From: JAFGNV01 sp964612485
GTDB lineage: Bacteria; Chloroflexota; Anaerolineae; 4572-78; J111
Direction: 5' to 3'
NCBI GenBank assembly: GCA_964612485.1
Contig: CAZTFF010000002.1
Location: forward strand, 62,001-126,000
DNA length: 64,000 nucleotides
Of the stretch, positions 53,644-61,538 are shown in pieces (position 1 is the stretch's first letter; every line of letters begins with the position of its first letter). The notes beneath the pieces are model-generated. The model was not told where the DNA came from and searched no databases. It saw only the letters and a list, made by a program, of their open reading frames with translations. The position numbers and the translations under genes are program-made.

Positions 53644-53697
53644 GAGATGAATGCTGGCCAGGTTCAGGATTGCGTAATAACTTTTTAAATAATATAA

Positions 53698-53732
53698 TTT
53701 GCCGGGACAGGACAATGTTCTGTCCCGGCAAA
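53698..53732 (+). terminator. Strong hairpin between binding protein and ATPase genes
   Basis: TTTGCCGGGACAG (53698-53710) pairs perfectly with CTGTCCCGGCAAA (53720-53732). There is no long T-run after it, so it may be a partial terminator or an mRNA-stabilising stem that keeps binding-protein mRNA in excess over the transporter genes. Confidence 0.7.
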
Positions 53733-53885
53733 ATGTAAAACAACCCGGGCAAGTCTGAACCAGGGGCTAACTGACCGGTTCACAATCAAGCGTGTGAGGG
53801 CGCGACATCACTGTGTTGATGCCCTCGAATCGGCCTCCAGCAGCGCAGCTCTAGTGATGGCACACACAAAATAAGGAGTAATACG

Positions 53886-54656
53886 ATGTCAGAAACAGCA
53901 CCTCTGCTAGAGGTAAAAGGGGTATCCAAACACTTCGGTGCGGTACAGGCGCTCTCTAAAGTTGATTTTGCAACTTATCCTGGCGAAGTGATGGCCCTTG
54001 TTGGCGACAACGGGGCCGGTAAATCGACATTGATCAAAGGTATTGCCGGTATCTATGCTTTTGATGAAGGTAAAATATTTTTTGAAGGTAAAGAAGTCCA
54101 TATTCACAATCCAAAAGAGTGCTCTGCCCTGGGCATTGAGGTTGTGTACCAGGACCTGGCTCTGGCCGACAATCTTGATGTGGTGGCCAATATGTTCCTG
54201 GGGCGCGAATACGTGCAAACGCCCTGGCGGCTGGACGAAGTGCATATGGAAAAGGTATGTATCGAAACACTCGTTTCCCTGTCGGTAACAACGTTACAGT
54301 CTGTACGCCAGGCGGTTGCGGGGCTATCGGGGGGGCAGCGTCAGGCGGTGGCTGTAGCCAAAGCGGTGATGTGGAATTCCAGGGTGGTGATTCTCGACGA
54401 ACCTACCGCCGCTCTGGGCGTGGCCCAAACCCGGCAGGTGCTTGATCTGGTCAAAAGATTAGCCGAGCAGGGATTGGCCGTGGTAATCATTTCTCACAAC
54501 CTGCACGACATTTTCGAAGTCTCCGACCGGATCACTGTTTTACGGCTGGGGTGCAAAGTAAAAGAGTTTATCGCCTCGGAAACAAACCAACAAGAAGTGG
54601 TTCATGCAATTACCGCAGGCACAGTTGAAAAAGTTCCAGGGATGGTGCAAGGATGA
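53886..54656 (+). CDS. Sugar ABC transporter ATPase, single nucleotide-binding domain
   Basis: This 256-residue ATPase of the ribose/xylose (RbsA/XylG/FrcA) group has Walker A GDNGAGKST, Q-loop YQDLALADNLDV, intact signature LSGGQRQ, Walker B VVILDEPTAAL and switch His in IISHN. Most XylG/RbsA proteins carry two such domains in one chain of about 500 residues; this one has only the first, so it must form a homodimer (as FrcA does) or pair with another NBD. The degenerate NBD of the kinase fusion downstream is a candidate. It overlaps the permease gene by 4 bases. Confidence 0.93.
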   Translation: MSETAPLLEVKGVSKHFGAVQALSKVDFATYPGEVMALVGDNGAGKSTLIKGIAGIYAFDEGKIFFEGKEVHIHNPKECSALGIEVVYQDLALADNLDVVANMFLGREYVQTPWRLDEVHMEKVCIETLVSLSVTTLQSVRQAVAGLSGGQRQAVAVAKAVMWNSRVVILDEPTAALGVAQTRQVLDLVKRLAEQGLAVVIISHNLHDIFEVSDRITVLRLGCKVKEFIASETNQQEVVHAITAGTVEKVPGMVQG

Positions 54657-55903
54657 ACGATAATCAAGCAACAGCAACACCGGCAGATGTAGAAAATGCT
54701 CTCATAAAGAGTCAGGATTCGCAATCCACGCTGGATTACTTCCGGGCATATCTGAACCGGATTCGGTCGGGCGATATTGGCGCGCTCCCCATCGTTATTG
54801 GCCTGATCATTATTGCCGTTATTTTTCAATCCTTAAATGAAAATTATCTGACTCCGCGCAACTTCGTTAACCTGATCGTCCAGATGGCCGGGATCACCAC
54901 AATTGCTACCGGGGTGGTATTTGCCCTTTTGTTAGGAGAAATTGATCTCTCGATCAGCTATGTTAGCGCGGTGGCCGCTGTTTTGATGACCATTTTGCTC
55001 CTTGAACCGGATGGCTGGCCCTGGTACGCGGCGATTGGTGTGGCCCTGCTGGCCGGAGCCAGCATCGGTTTTGTACAGGGGCTAATCATTACCAAATTCC
55101 AGGTGCCATCGTTTGTGGTCACGCTGGCCGGATTTTTGGTATGGAACGGCGTGGTTTTAATTCTGATTGGCGGCGGCGGCACGGTTATTATTCAGGACCC
55201 GGTGATTATCGGCATTGCCAACTACTTTTTACCTGAAATTTGGGGCTGGATTGTGGCCGGTATTGCGGTAATCTGGTTTACCCTGGGCCAAATCTTCCGA
55301 GTTCGATCTCGCCGCAAGCGCGGTGTTTCCACGCGCCCCTTCAGCATTGTAGCGCTGCAAATCATTGGCGTGGTTGTTATTGCCGCCATCGTGGTTTATG
55401 TGGCTAACCAGGACCGGGGTGTGCCGATGGTGGGCGTTATCCTGCTGATTCTTTTGGCCGGTTTCACCTATCTGGCAACCAGAACTCCCTTTGGCCGCTA
55501 CGTTTACGCTGTTGGCGGTAATATGGAAGCCGCCCGCCGGGCCGGTATCAATGTTGATCGCATCAAGGTGTTATCTTTTATGATTGTCAGTGGTATGGCC
55601 GCATTTGGCGGCATCGTTTTGGCCTCACGCTTGCGCTCGGTAGATACTGCAGCCGGGGGGGGCAACCTGCTGCTTAACTCCATTGCCGCGGCTGTTATTG
55701 GCGGTACCAGCCTGTTTGGTGGCCGGGGTCATGTCACCAGTGCCTTGTATGGCGCGCTGGTCATTGCCAGCGTCGAAAACGGAATGGGACTGCTGGGTTT
55801 AAGCTCCGGGGTCAAGTTTGTAGTAACCGGGCTGGTCTTACTGGCCGCCGTGCTGGTTGACGCCATTTCACGGCGCAGCCGCGCCCAATCCGGTCTTGCT
55901 TAA
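54653..55903 (+). CDS. Sugar ABC transporter permease, XylH-like
   Basis: This 416-residue permease of the branched-chain/ribose/xylose (BPD_transp_2) family has about 10 membrane helices. Recognisable parts are NFVNLIVQMAGITTIATGVV, LLLGEIDLSISYVSAV, an Arg-rich cytoplasmic loop (RVRSRRKRGVS) typical of XylH, VYAVGGNMEAARRAGINVDR (the EAA-like NBD contact loop), and GGTSLFGGRGHV. The N-terminal 30 residues are cytoplasmic and polar. ATGA overlap ties it to the ATPase. It forms the membrane channel for the sugar delivered by the doubled binding protein. Confidence 0.93.
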   Translation: MNDNQATATPADVENALIKSQDSQSTLDYFRAYLNRIRSGDIGALPIVIGLIIIAVIFQSLNENYLTPRNFVNLIVQMAGITTIATGVVFALLLGEIDLSISYVSAVAAVLMTILLLEPDGWPWYAAIGVALLAGASIGFVQGLIITKFQVPSFVVTLAGFLVWNGVVLILIGGGGTVIIQDPVIIGIANYFLPEIWGWIVAGIAVIWFTLGQIFRVRSRRKRGVSTRPFSIVALQIIGVVVIAAIVVYVANQDRGVPMVGVILLILLAGFTYLATRTPFGRYVYAVGGNMEAARRAGINVDRIKVLSFMIVSGMAAFGGIVLASRLRSVDTAAGGGNLLLNSIAAAVIGGTSLFGGRGHVTSALYGALVIASVENGMGLLGLSSGVKFVVTGLVLLAAVLVDAISRRSRAQSGLA

Positions 55904-55950
55904 GACAATATCAAAAACACTACCAGGTTTGACAATAGATCAAGACAACA

Positions 55951-55987
55951 CAGAGGGGATTTTGAGCCATACTCAACGTCCCCTCTG
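55951..55987 (+). other. Stem-loop between permease and kinase-fusion genes
   Basis: CAGAGGGGA (55951-55959) pairs with TCCCCTCTG (55979-55987), without a T-run. It may set the level of the downstream kinase relative to the transporter or be a processing site. Confidence 0.4.
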
Positions 55988-56133
55988 CCAGATTCTTAAA
56001 CAATCGTACAAAAAATTATTCCACACTGATGCATTTTGCCGGCCCATCCAACATTCGATACTTTTCCAAATCCCCAATTTCTTGTATCCTCATACATATC
56101 CTCTCTAATGCTTATATTTAAAAAGGTTTTGGC

Positions 56134-57741
56134 ATGGATCCACTATTGAGAGTTGTTGATCTTTCCAAGAGTTTTGGCACGCTGCCGGCCATCCGGCAAG
56201 TGAGTTTTGAGGTTTTTCCCGGTGAAGTGGTTGGGCTGGCCGGGCGCAGCGGCTCCGGGAAAACCGTGCTGGCCATGATTCTGGCCGGTCTACACCCCCC
56301 CAGTCACGGCCAAATTTATTTTGCCAACAAACGTGTGCAACATCCTTTCGACGCCCACAAGTTAGGTATTGAAGTTATTCATCAGGAACCAAGCCTGGCT
56401 GAAAATCTGGATATCACCAGCAACATTTTTTTGGGCAACGAAATTGGCTGGCCCGGTTTCAGCAGCCTGCTTAAAGTACCTAACGACGACAAAATGAACG
56501 CCGAAACCACACGTATTCTGAACCAATTGGGCGTATATTTTGAGTCGTTGAGCGAAAAAGTAGCCAATTTATCCAGCGAACAGCGCCAGCTTATAACAAT
56601 TGCCCGGGTAATGGCCCGACCGGCCCGCCTTATCTTTGTTGACGAGCCGACTCCGTTGATGAATTATTTTTACGGGCAAAAACTGCTGACCCTGATCCAG
56701 AGTTGGCAGCAAGAAGGTCTCTCCATTATTTTTGCCAGTAAAAACCTGGAACAACTTTTCGCCGTGACCGACCGCATCATCGTGTTGCGGCAAGGCCATC
56801 AGGTAGCCAATTACCGCACCGACGAAACAACCCGCGAAGAAGTGGTTGCTTCACTGGTGGGCACCACAGAACGGCAGCAGCTCACCCCCGCCATCTGGGC
56901 CTTAGACAGTTACTACCGCGCCCGCGAACAGGCCGACAAGCTGCGCCACCAACAGATGCTGCTGGAACAAAACCTGGCCGCGCAAGACACCCTCAACCAA
57001 CAACTGATCGAGCAATTGGGCGAACAGGTCAATGCGCTGGATCAGGCCAATATGGCCCTCCAATCGGCCCAGCGCCGCCTGCTCACCGAGCGGGAAGAAG
57101 AGCGAAAACACCTGTCGCGTGAGTTGCACGATCAGGTTATTCAAGATTTGTTGGGCGTTAATTATCAAATTGAGGAGATTGAGGATGATGGAGCTGTCAC
57201 CCCCACGTTGCAGGCCGAACTGGTTGACATCCGCGAAGGAATCCGTGAAATGGTGGCCGATATTCGCCGTATCTGCGGCGATCTGCGCCCGCCCACCATC
57301 GATAGTTTGGGCCTGGGGGCCGCGCTGCAATCTTATACCCGCGACTGGCACGACCGCACCGGCATTGAAATCAAGCTTGATCTGGATGATAACCTGGGGC
57401 GTTTACCGGAAGCGATAGAGCTATCCATTTTCCGCATTATTCAAGAGGGATTAAGCAATGTGCGCAAACACGCGCAGGCAAGTACCGTGGAGATAAACCT
57501 CAAACATACCTCCCCCCGTAATCTTATGGTTTCCATTGTCGATGACGGCACCGGATTATCTAAAGAATTCGATCTATCGGCGCTCTCTGCCCAGGGACAT
57601 TACGGGTTACTGGGCATCAGCGAACGCGTAGCTTTATTAGGGGGGCGCTTAAAATTGCGCAACCAATCTAAGGGCGGATTGATGATCCAGGTAGAGATTC
57701 CCCATCCCCGCGTGGGAACTTCCAAACATCCTCTAGCCTAA
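56134..57741 (+). CDS. ABC ATPase domain fused to NarL-type histidine kinase
   Basis: In this 535-residue protein, residues 1-240 are an ABC ATPase of the same sugar family as the gene two places upstream: Walker A GRSGSGKT (37-44), Q-loop Gln84, Walker B LIFVDE (166-171). Its signature is LSSEQ (146-150) instead of LSGGQ, the D-loop is lost, and the switch His is Lys203 (FASKN versus IISHN). Residues about 258-320 are a coiled coil. From about 315 a HisKA_3 kinase follows, with phospho-His332 in REREERKHLSRELHDQ-type sequence, then HATPase (EGLSNVRKHAQAS, DDGTGLS, GHYGLLGISERV). No membrane segment. It probably binds ATP, docks on the permease, and phosphorylates the divergent REC-HTH-REC regulator. 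It overlaps the convergent M50 gene by 9 bases. Confidence 0.93.
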   Translation: MDPLLRVVDLSKSFGTLPAIRQVSFEVFPGEVVGLAGRSGSGKTVLAMILAGLHPPSHGQIYFANKRVQHPFDAHKLGIEVIHQEPSLAENLDITSNIFLGNEIGWPGFSSLLKVPNDDKMNAETTRILNQLGVYFESLSEKVANLSSEQRQLITIARVMARPARLIFVDEPTPLMNYFYGQKLLTLIQSWQQEGLSIIFASKNLEQLFAVTDRIIVLRQGHQVANYRTDETTREEVVASLVGTTERQQLTPAIWALDSYYRAREQADKLRHQQMLLEQNLAAQDTLNQQLIEQLGEQVNALDQANMALQSAQRRLLTEREEERKHLSRELHDQVIQDLLGVNYQIEEIEDDGAVTPTLQAELVDIREGIREMVADIRRICGDLRPPTIDSLGLGAALQSYTRDWHDRTGIEIKLDLDDNLGRLPEAIELSIFRIIQEGLSNVRKHAQASTVEINLKHTSPRNLMVSIVDDGTGLSKEFDLSALSAQGHYGLLGISERVALLGGRLKLRNQSKGGLMIQVEIPHPRVGTSKHPLA

Positions 57742-58437
57742 CAGACCTCGAAACCACGTGATCCAGATAGACGTTATCAATACTGAGAGGGAACAAACAA
57801 ACCAGATCACAGCCCAAAACAGCGGCGAACAACCCACCCGGCGCGCCATTTTGGTGGCATCATCCTGACCAAACCACCCCCAATCGCGAATCCCCCACCG
57901 CAGCATCCTCAAATCTTCCAAAGAGGTCAAAACTCCCAAAATGGCCAGCAGATTTAGCGCAAACACCGAGCCAAACGGCGAAGTACTCCAGGCTATCCAG
58001 AGCAAAGTAACGCCAAAGGCTAACCCGATCCCCGACGTTAAACAAGAGGAATGGCCATACAGCAGAACCAGCAACATAAACAAAACAGCCACCACTCCCA
58101 GGCTAAAGGGCGCAATCGTCGGAAAGCCGCTCAAAATAACCAGTCCGGCGCTGAAGAAGGCCGTTCCCACATACCCCGCCGGAATTACCACCACATCAGC
58201 GCCGCCCCGCCGAAAAGCAACACCGCTGCCATCCCGCGCAATTGAGAACCGCACTACCTCGCCGCCGGTTAACCGGGTGGCAAAGACGTGGCCCATCTCA
58301 TGGATCATGGTAAAGAATAATCGAAAGGGGTAGGACAAAAAAGGAACGGCTCGAAAGATGAGCGCCGCCACAGAAGCGAAAAATAAAATAACCAACGGGT
58401 GAAGCCCGGATAATGATTCGGTCAGGGAATCAATCAT
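57733..58437 (-). CDS. M50B-type membrane metallopeptidase
   Basis: This 234-residue membrane protein has about six helices. The zinc motif HEMGH sits in FFTMIHEMGHVFATRLTGGE after the first helices, as in the M50 family of intramembrane or membrane-associated peptidases; a short beta segment (FSIARDGSGVAFRRGG) follows. The third zinc ligand is probably the Asp near the C-terminal part but is not certain. Substrate is unknown. Its ATG overlaps the stop of the SGNH gene by 8 bases, so the two are co-translated. Confidence 0.82.
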   Translation of the reverse strand: MIDSLTESLSGLHPLVILFFASVAALIFRAVPFLSYPFRLFFTMIHEMGHVFATRLTGGEVVRFSIARDGSGVAFRRGGADVVVIPAGYVGTAFFSAGLVILSGFPTIAPFSLGVVAVLFMLLVLLYGHSSCLTSGIGLAFGVTLLWIAWSTSPFGSVFALNLLAILGVLTSLEDLRMLRWGIRDWGWFGQDDATKMARRVGCSPLFWAVIWFVCSLSVLITSIWITWFRGLLG

Positions 58438-59716
58438 GATTTAGAGTCAATTCATCTGTTAGAAAATGGTGAATTGCGTCGGCGGCCAGCCGATGCCCCG
58501 CTTCAGTCCAGTGCTGGTCGTGGCGAAAGTGCAAAGGGGGCGTTTCCGGTTGAGCGGCTGCCTCGCGGAAAATGGGCAATAAATCCAGGTACGGGATATT
58601 CTGCGCGCGCAAAAATTCGGCCAGCCGGAGATTGGGCGCATCCAGGTCCCAATCGTACTGCTGCATCTCCGGGTGGGCGGCGAGCGTACGCTCCCACGCC
58701 TCAGGGTAAACCTGTTCCGGCGCGCCGATCATCACCACTACCAGGCGCGAACCGCGTTGGGAGACTTCTTGCTGCAACCGCAAAATGATGGCCTCGGTAA
58801 GATTCCAGGCCGCAGCAAACTCTTCGTTGGGCGGATTTTGATAGATAAAGAAAGGAATGGGCGTGGCGGGATGGCCGGCCCGGACCACCCCCTCACCGCC
58901 CAGAATACCGCTGGGACCTAAATGCTGCACCACGGGGGGAATATCGCGCAAATAGGGCACCAGCAAGCGGTACAGGGCCGACAGCCGCCACAATGTGTCG
59001 GACACGCCTAATAGCGGCGGCGGATTCTCTTGAACCTCACTATGAGCCATTTCATCCGGCACGGTGGGCAAAACGTCTTTAGATTTTTCCTGTACCGGGG
59101 GCGGAATCAACGTTCCGCCATCTGCCAGCGTGAAAAATTCTTTTTGTTGGCTGCCGCCGTTGCGGGCAATTTCCAGGGGAGCGTAGTTGTTGACCGCGTC
59201 ATTACGGATAAAAAAAGCCAGCAGCACCACCTCGGGATTGTAGCGAAATCCTTCGGCTACATAGAAAATCGCTTCCTGATCGGTGCCCCAGCCGCCCACG
59301 CCGGCGTTGAGCACCTCTACCGGCTGCGCCAGAGAGTTGCCCAAACGCTGCTCCAATTGTTTATGGTAAGTGTCCTCTAAATCAACCTGAAGCGCCTCGC
59401 CAAAAGAATCGGCCAGCGACAATACTCGAAAAGCCTGGGTTGGATTATCATACCCAATTTCTCGATCTCGCAGGCTGCGCGCGTTGATCTGGACTTCGGT
59501 CTCAAATTCGTTATAATCGCTATGAAAAATGCCCCCGCTATGGGGGATATGCCACCAGCCCAAGAGGGGGTGTGAGGTCCAGATGGTGGGGTTAGGTTCA
59601 GCCGGAGGGGCCAGATCAACAATCCGTACCCCAAGCTCTAATATCAACAGGGGCAGCAGTAAACCAACCAGGATCAGGAATAATCGGCCCAACAAATTTC
59701 GGATGGATTTTAACAA
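58430..59716 (-). CDS. Membrane-anchored SGNH/GDSL-type hydrolase
   Basis: This 428-residue protein has one N-terminal membrane helix (LFLILVGLLLPLLILELGVR) and a large extracytoplasmic domain. The SGNH blocks are visible: nucleophile Ser in LSLADSFGEALQV, Gly in NAGVGGWGTDQ, Asn in FFIRNDAVNNY, and Asp/His in HDQHWTEAGHRLA near the C-terminus. Such proteins are esterases or O-acetyl transfer/removal enzymes acting on cell-surface glycans; the substrate is unknown. TTG 59716 is chosen because AAGGAG lies just upstream; the frame remains open to 59830 without such support. Confidence 0.8.
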   Translation of the reverse strand: MLKSIRNLLGRLFLILVGLLLPLLILELGVRIVDLAPPAEPNPTIWTSHPLLGWWHIPHSGGIFHSDYNEFETEVQINARSLRDREIGYDNPTQAFRVLSLADSFGEALQVDLEDTYHKQLEQRLGNSLAQPVEVLNAGVGGWGTDQEAIFYVAEGFRYNPEVVLLAFFIRNDAVNNYAPLEIARNGGSQQKEFFTLADGGTLIPPPVQEKSKDVLPTVPDEMAHSEVQENPPPLLGVSDTLWRLSALYRLLVPYLRDIPPVVQHLGPSGILGGEGVVRAGHPATPIPFFIYQNPPNEEFAAAWNLTEAIILRLQQEVSQRGSRLVVVMIGAPEQVYPEAWERTLAAHPEMQQYDWDLDAPNLRLAEFLRAQNIPYLDLLPIFREAAAQPETPPLHFRHDQHWTEAGHRLAADAIHHFLTDELTLNHD

Positions 59717-59845
59717 TGCAGGCTCCTTCAACAACTTCTGACAATACAAACCATAAACGATGGCAGGCAAAAAGCCTGCAAAGTATAAACCGAAAGCCGT
59801 ACCCCTGGCAAACCGGCTCTTCGCCTGCATTTTGTTAAGGCCGGC

Positions 59846-59921
59846 TTGACGAATTTTTGCGGATATACTAAACTAATGGGTGTGTGAAAACTCGTCTGGA
59901 TTTATACAACCATAATTATGG
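59846..59921 (+). promoter_or_regulatory. Promoter and leader of the cold-shock gene
   Basis: TTGACG (59846-59851) and TAAACT (59869-59874) are 17 bases apart. The leader of roughly 90 bases carries a perfect 12-bp palindrome CCATAATTATGG (59910-59921). Long leaders are typical of cold-shock mRNAs; the palindrome may be an operator or an RNA switch element. Confidence 0.45.
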
Positions 59922-59972
59922 GGCAGCAACGTAATTTACCGGGCGAAATAATTGTATCAGGAGGGGCGGCTC

Positions 59973-60191
59973 ATGACTGACCGAATTGTTGGAACCGTTA
60001 AATGGTTCAACAAGGCCAAAGGGTATGGTTTCATTGTTGATGAAACTGATCCGGTGGATGATATTTTTGTTCACTACTCCGCTATTGAGATGGACGGCTA
60101 CCGTTATTTGGAAGAAGGTGACCGAGTGGAGTTAGCGGTACTACAAACATCCAAAGGTCTTCAGGCCAGCAGTGTAACTAAGGTTCCATAA
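59973..60191 (+). CDS. Cold-shock domain protein (CspA family)
   Basis: This 72-residue single cold-shock domain has RNP1 KGYGFI (in NKAKGYGFIVDE) and RNP2-like DIFVHYSAI, with GTVKWFN at the start. It binds single-stranded RNA and DNA as an RNA chaperone. A small insertion (TDPVDD) sits before RNP2. AGGAGG about 8 bases before ATG 59973 sets the start. A strong terminator follows. Confidence 0.96.
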   Translation: MTDRIVGTVKWFNKAKGYGFIVDETDPVDDIFVHYSAIEMDGYRYLEEGDRVELAVLQTSKGLQASSVTKVP

Positions 60192-60214
60192 GTAATCTTT
60201 TCGCATCAAGCCGG

Positions 60215-60244
60215 AAACCCCGTTCTTATGAACGGGGTTTTTTT
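60215..60244 (+). terminator. Rho-independent terminator of the cold-shock gene
   Basis: AAACCCCGTTC (60215-60225) pairs with GAACGGGGTTT (60230-60240) around a TTAT loop, followed by T to 60244. Confidence 0.93.
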
Positions 60245-60337
60245 GCATGGCTGTTGCACATCTCAGAAAAGCCGCAAGAACTCCTGGGCTGCGGGAAACG
60301 CGCCGGTGAACTCCTGCGGCGATCATTGAATTTAGAA

Positions 60338-61492
60338 TCAATTGGGGCTGTCGGGTAAATAATCCAGCGGATTTACCCGCTCTCCATTGACCCGCACTTC
60401 AAAATGAACGTGCGGCCCCGTAGAACGCCCGGTACTGCCCATTTGCCCAATTGGATCGCCGCGCTGCACAAAGCCGGATTGCAGCAGCGTTCCTTTAAGA
60501 TGGCTGTACCACGTTTCCAGGCCGTCGCCATGGTCAATAATCAAGGTGTAACCGTAACCGGTTTTGGCCCAATTGGCATAAATCACTTCCCCGTCGGCGG
60601 CGGCGTAAACCGTAGTGCCATAGGGGCCGCCCACATCAACGGCCAGGTGATCGGTATGATAGCCCTGCGTTACCGGCCCGGCCACCGGCCACGCCAGCGG
60701 GGAATCTTTGGCCAGGGAGGGCGCGGGCACATTCAACTCTTTCCGGCCAAAGGGAACAATAATATCTTGACCAACTTCCAGAGCATCCGGCGCGTACAGG
60801 CCGTTGGGCGGGTAGTTGATGATGTCGGCCTCAGACACGCCATATTGAGCGGCGATTTGCTCCAGCGTATCACCCGCCTGAACCGTGTGGTAGACGCCCT
60901 GCACCGGCAGGATCACCAACTCGGTTCCCAACGAAAGCACATCAGGATTACGCTCCAGCGCCGGATTGGACCAGCGAAGCGTATCAATATCCAGCTCAAA
61001 CTGGCCGGCAATGCTCCAGAGGGTATCGCCTTCCTGAACAACATAGGTCTCCACCTTTGTCCGCCCGCCGGCATTGGCCCAGGGAATGGTATCGTCACCG
61101 GCTGTTTCCTGGTACAGATCGGCGGTGTAAGCTTCGGACTGTTCGGTTTCTTGCGTTAGCGCGGCAACGTTGGGGGGCTCCGAGGGAGTTGAAGCGCCCC
61201 CCATGGTGGCGGGCGTTCCGGTCCCGGCGCGGTTTGGGGTGGACAACTGCATTACCGGCTTCTCAGCTGCATTTTTTGAGGCGACCGGCTCCTCTGTTTG
61301 GGCCGGTGAATTGGCAGCGGGCGGCGCAGCATCCACCTGATCAGAATTTTGATTTTGTCCCAGGGCGCTCAACGCTTCCGGCGGCAGCCAGCCTCGCTGC
61401 CAGGCAATGAGTGCCGCAATCACCACAACAGCTATCAACACCAGCCAGCCCCGCCTGCGGCGTTTGCGGCGGGGGCCAATATATAAATCCAC
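60338..61492 (-). CDS. LysM-M23 cell-wall peptidase
   Basis: This 384-residue protein has an Arg/Lys-rich N-terminus, one membrane helix (GWLVLIAVVVIAALIAW) and a low-complexity spacer. Two LysM repeats follow (YVVQEGDTLWSIAGQF and YHTVQAGDTLEQIAAQYGVS), then a C-terminal M23 peptidase with H/D ligands in HTDHLAVDVGG and HxH in GPHVHFEVRVNG. It would bind peptidoglycan and cleave cross-bridges or activate an amidase. GTG 61492 has GGAAGGAG 8 bases upstream and is preferred over TTG 61522. A TATAAT element lies just upstream of that TTG (TGGTATAAT). Confidence 0.92.
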   Translation of the reverse strand: MDLYIGPRRKRRRRGWLVLIAVVVIAALIAWQRGWLPPEALSALGQNQNSDQVDAAPPAANSPAQTEEPVASKNAAEKPVMQLSTPNRAGTGTPATMGGASTPSEPPNVAALTQETEQSEAYTADLYQETAGDDTIPWANAGGRTKVETYVVQEGDTLWSIAGQFELDIDTLRWSNPALERNPDVLSLGTELVILPVQGVYHTVQAGDTLEQIAAQYGVSEADIINYPPNGLYAPDALEVGQDIIVPFGRKELNVPAPSLAKDSPLAWPVAGPVTQGYHTDHLAVDVGGPYGTTVYAAADGEVIYANWAKTGYGYTLIIDHGDGLETWYSHLKGTLLQSGFVQRGDPIGQMGSTGRSTGPHVHFEVRVNGERVNPLDYLPDSPN

Positions 61493-61538
61493 GCGACTTG
61501 CTCCTTCCGTCTTTAGGGCCAAGATTATACCATAAAAA

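Noticed and set aside
51511..53715. Long minus-strand open frame of 734 codons opposite the sugar-binding gene
   Set aside because: It mirrors the codon bias of the real gene, repeats itself exactly where that gene is duplicated, and has no ribosome-binding site or family match.
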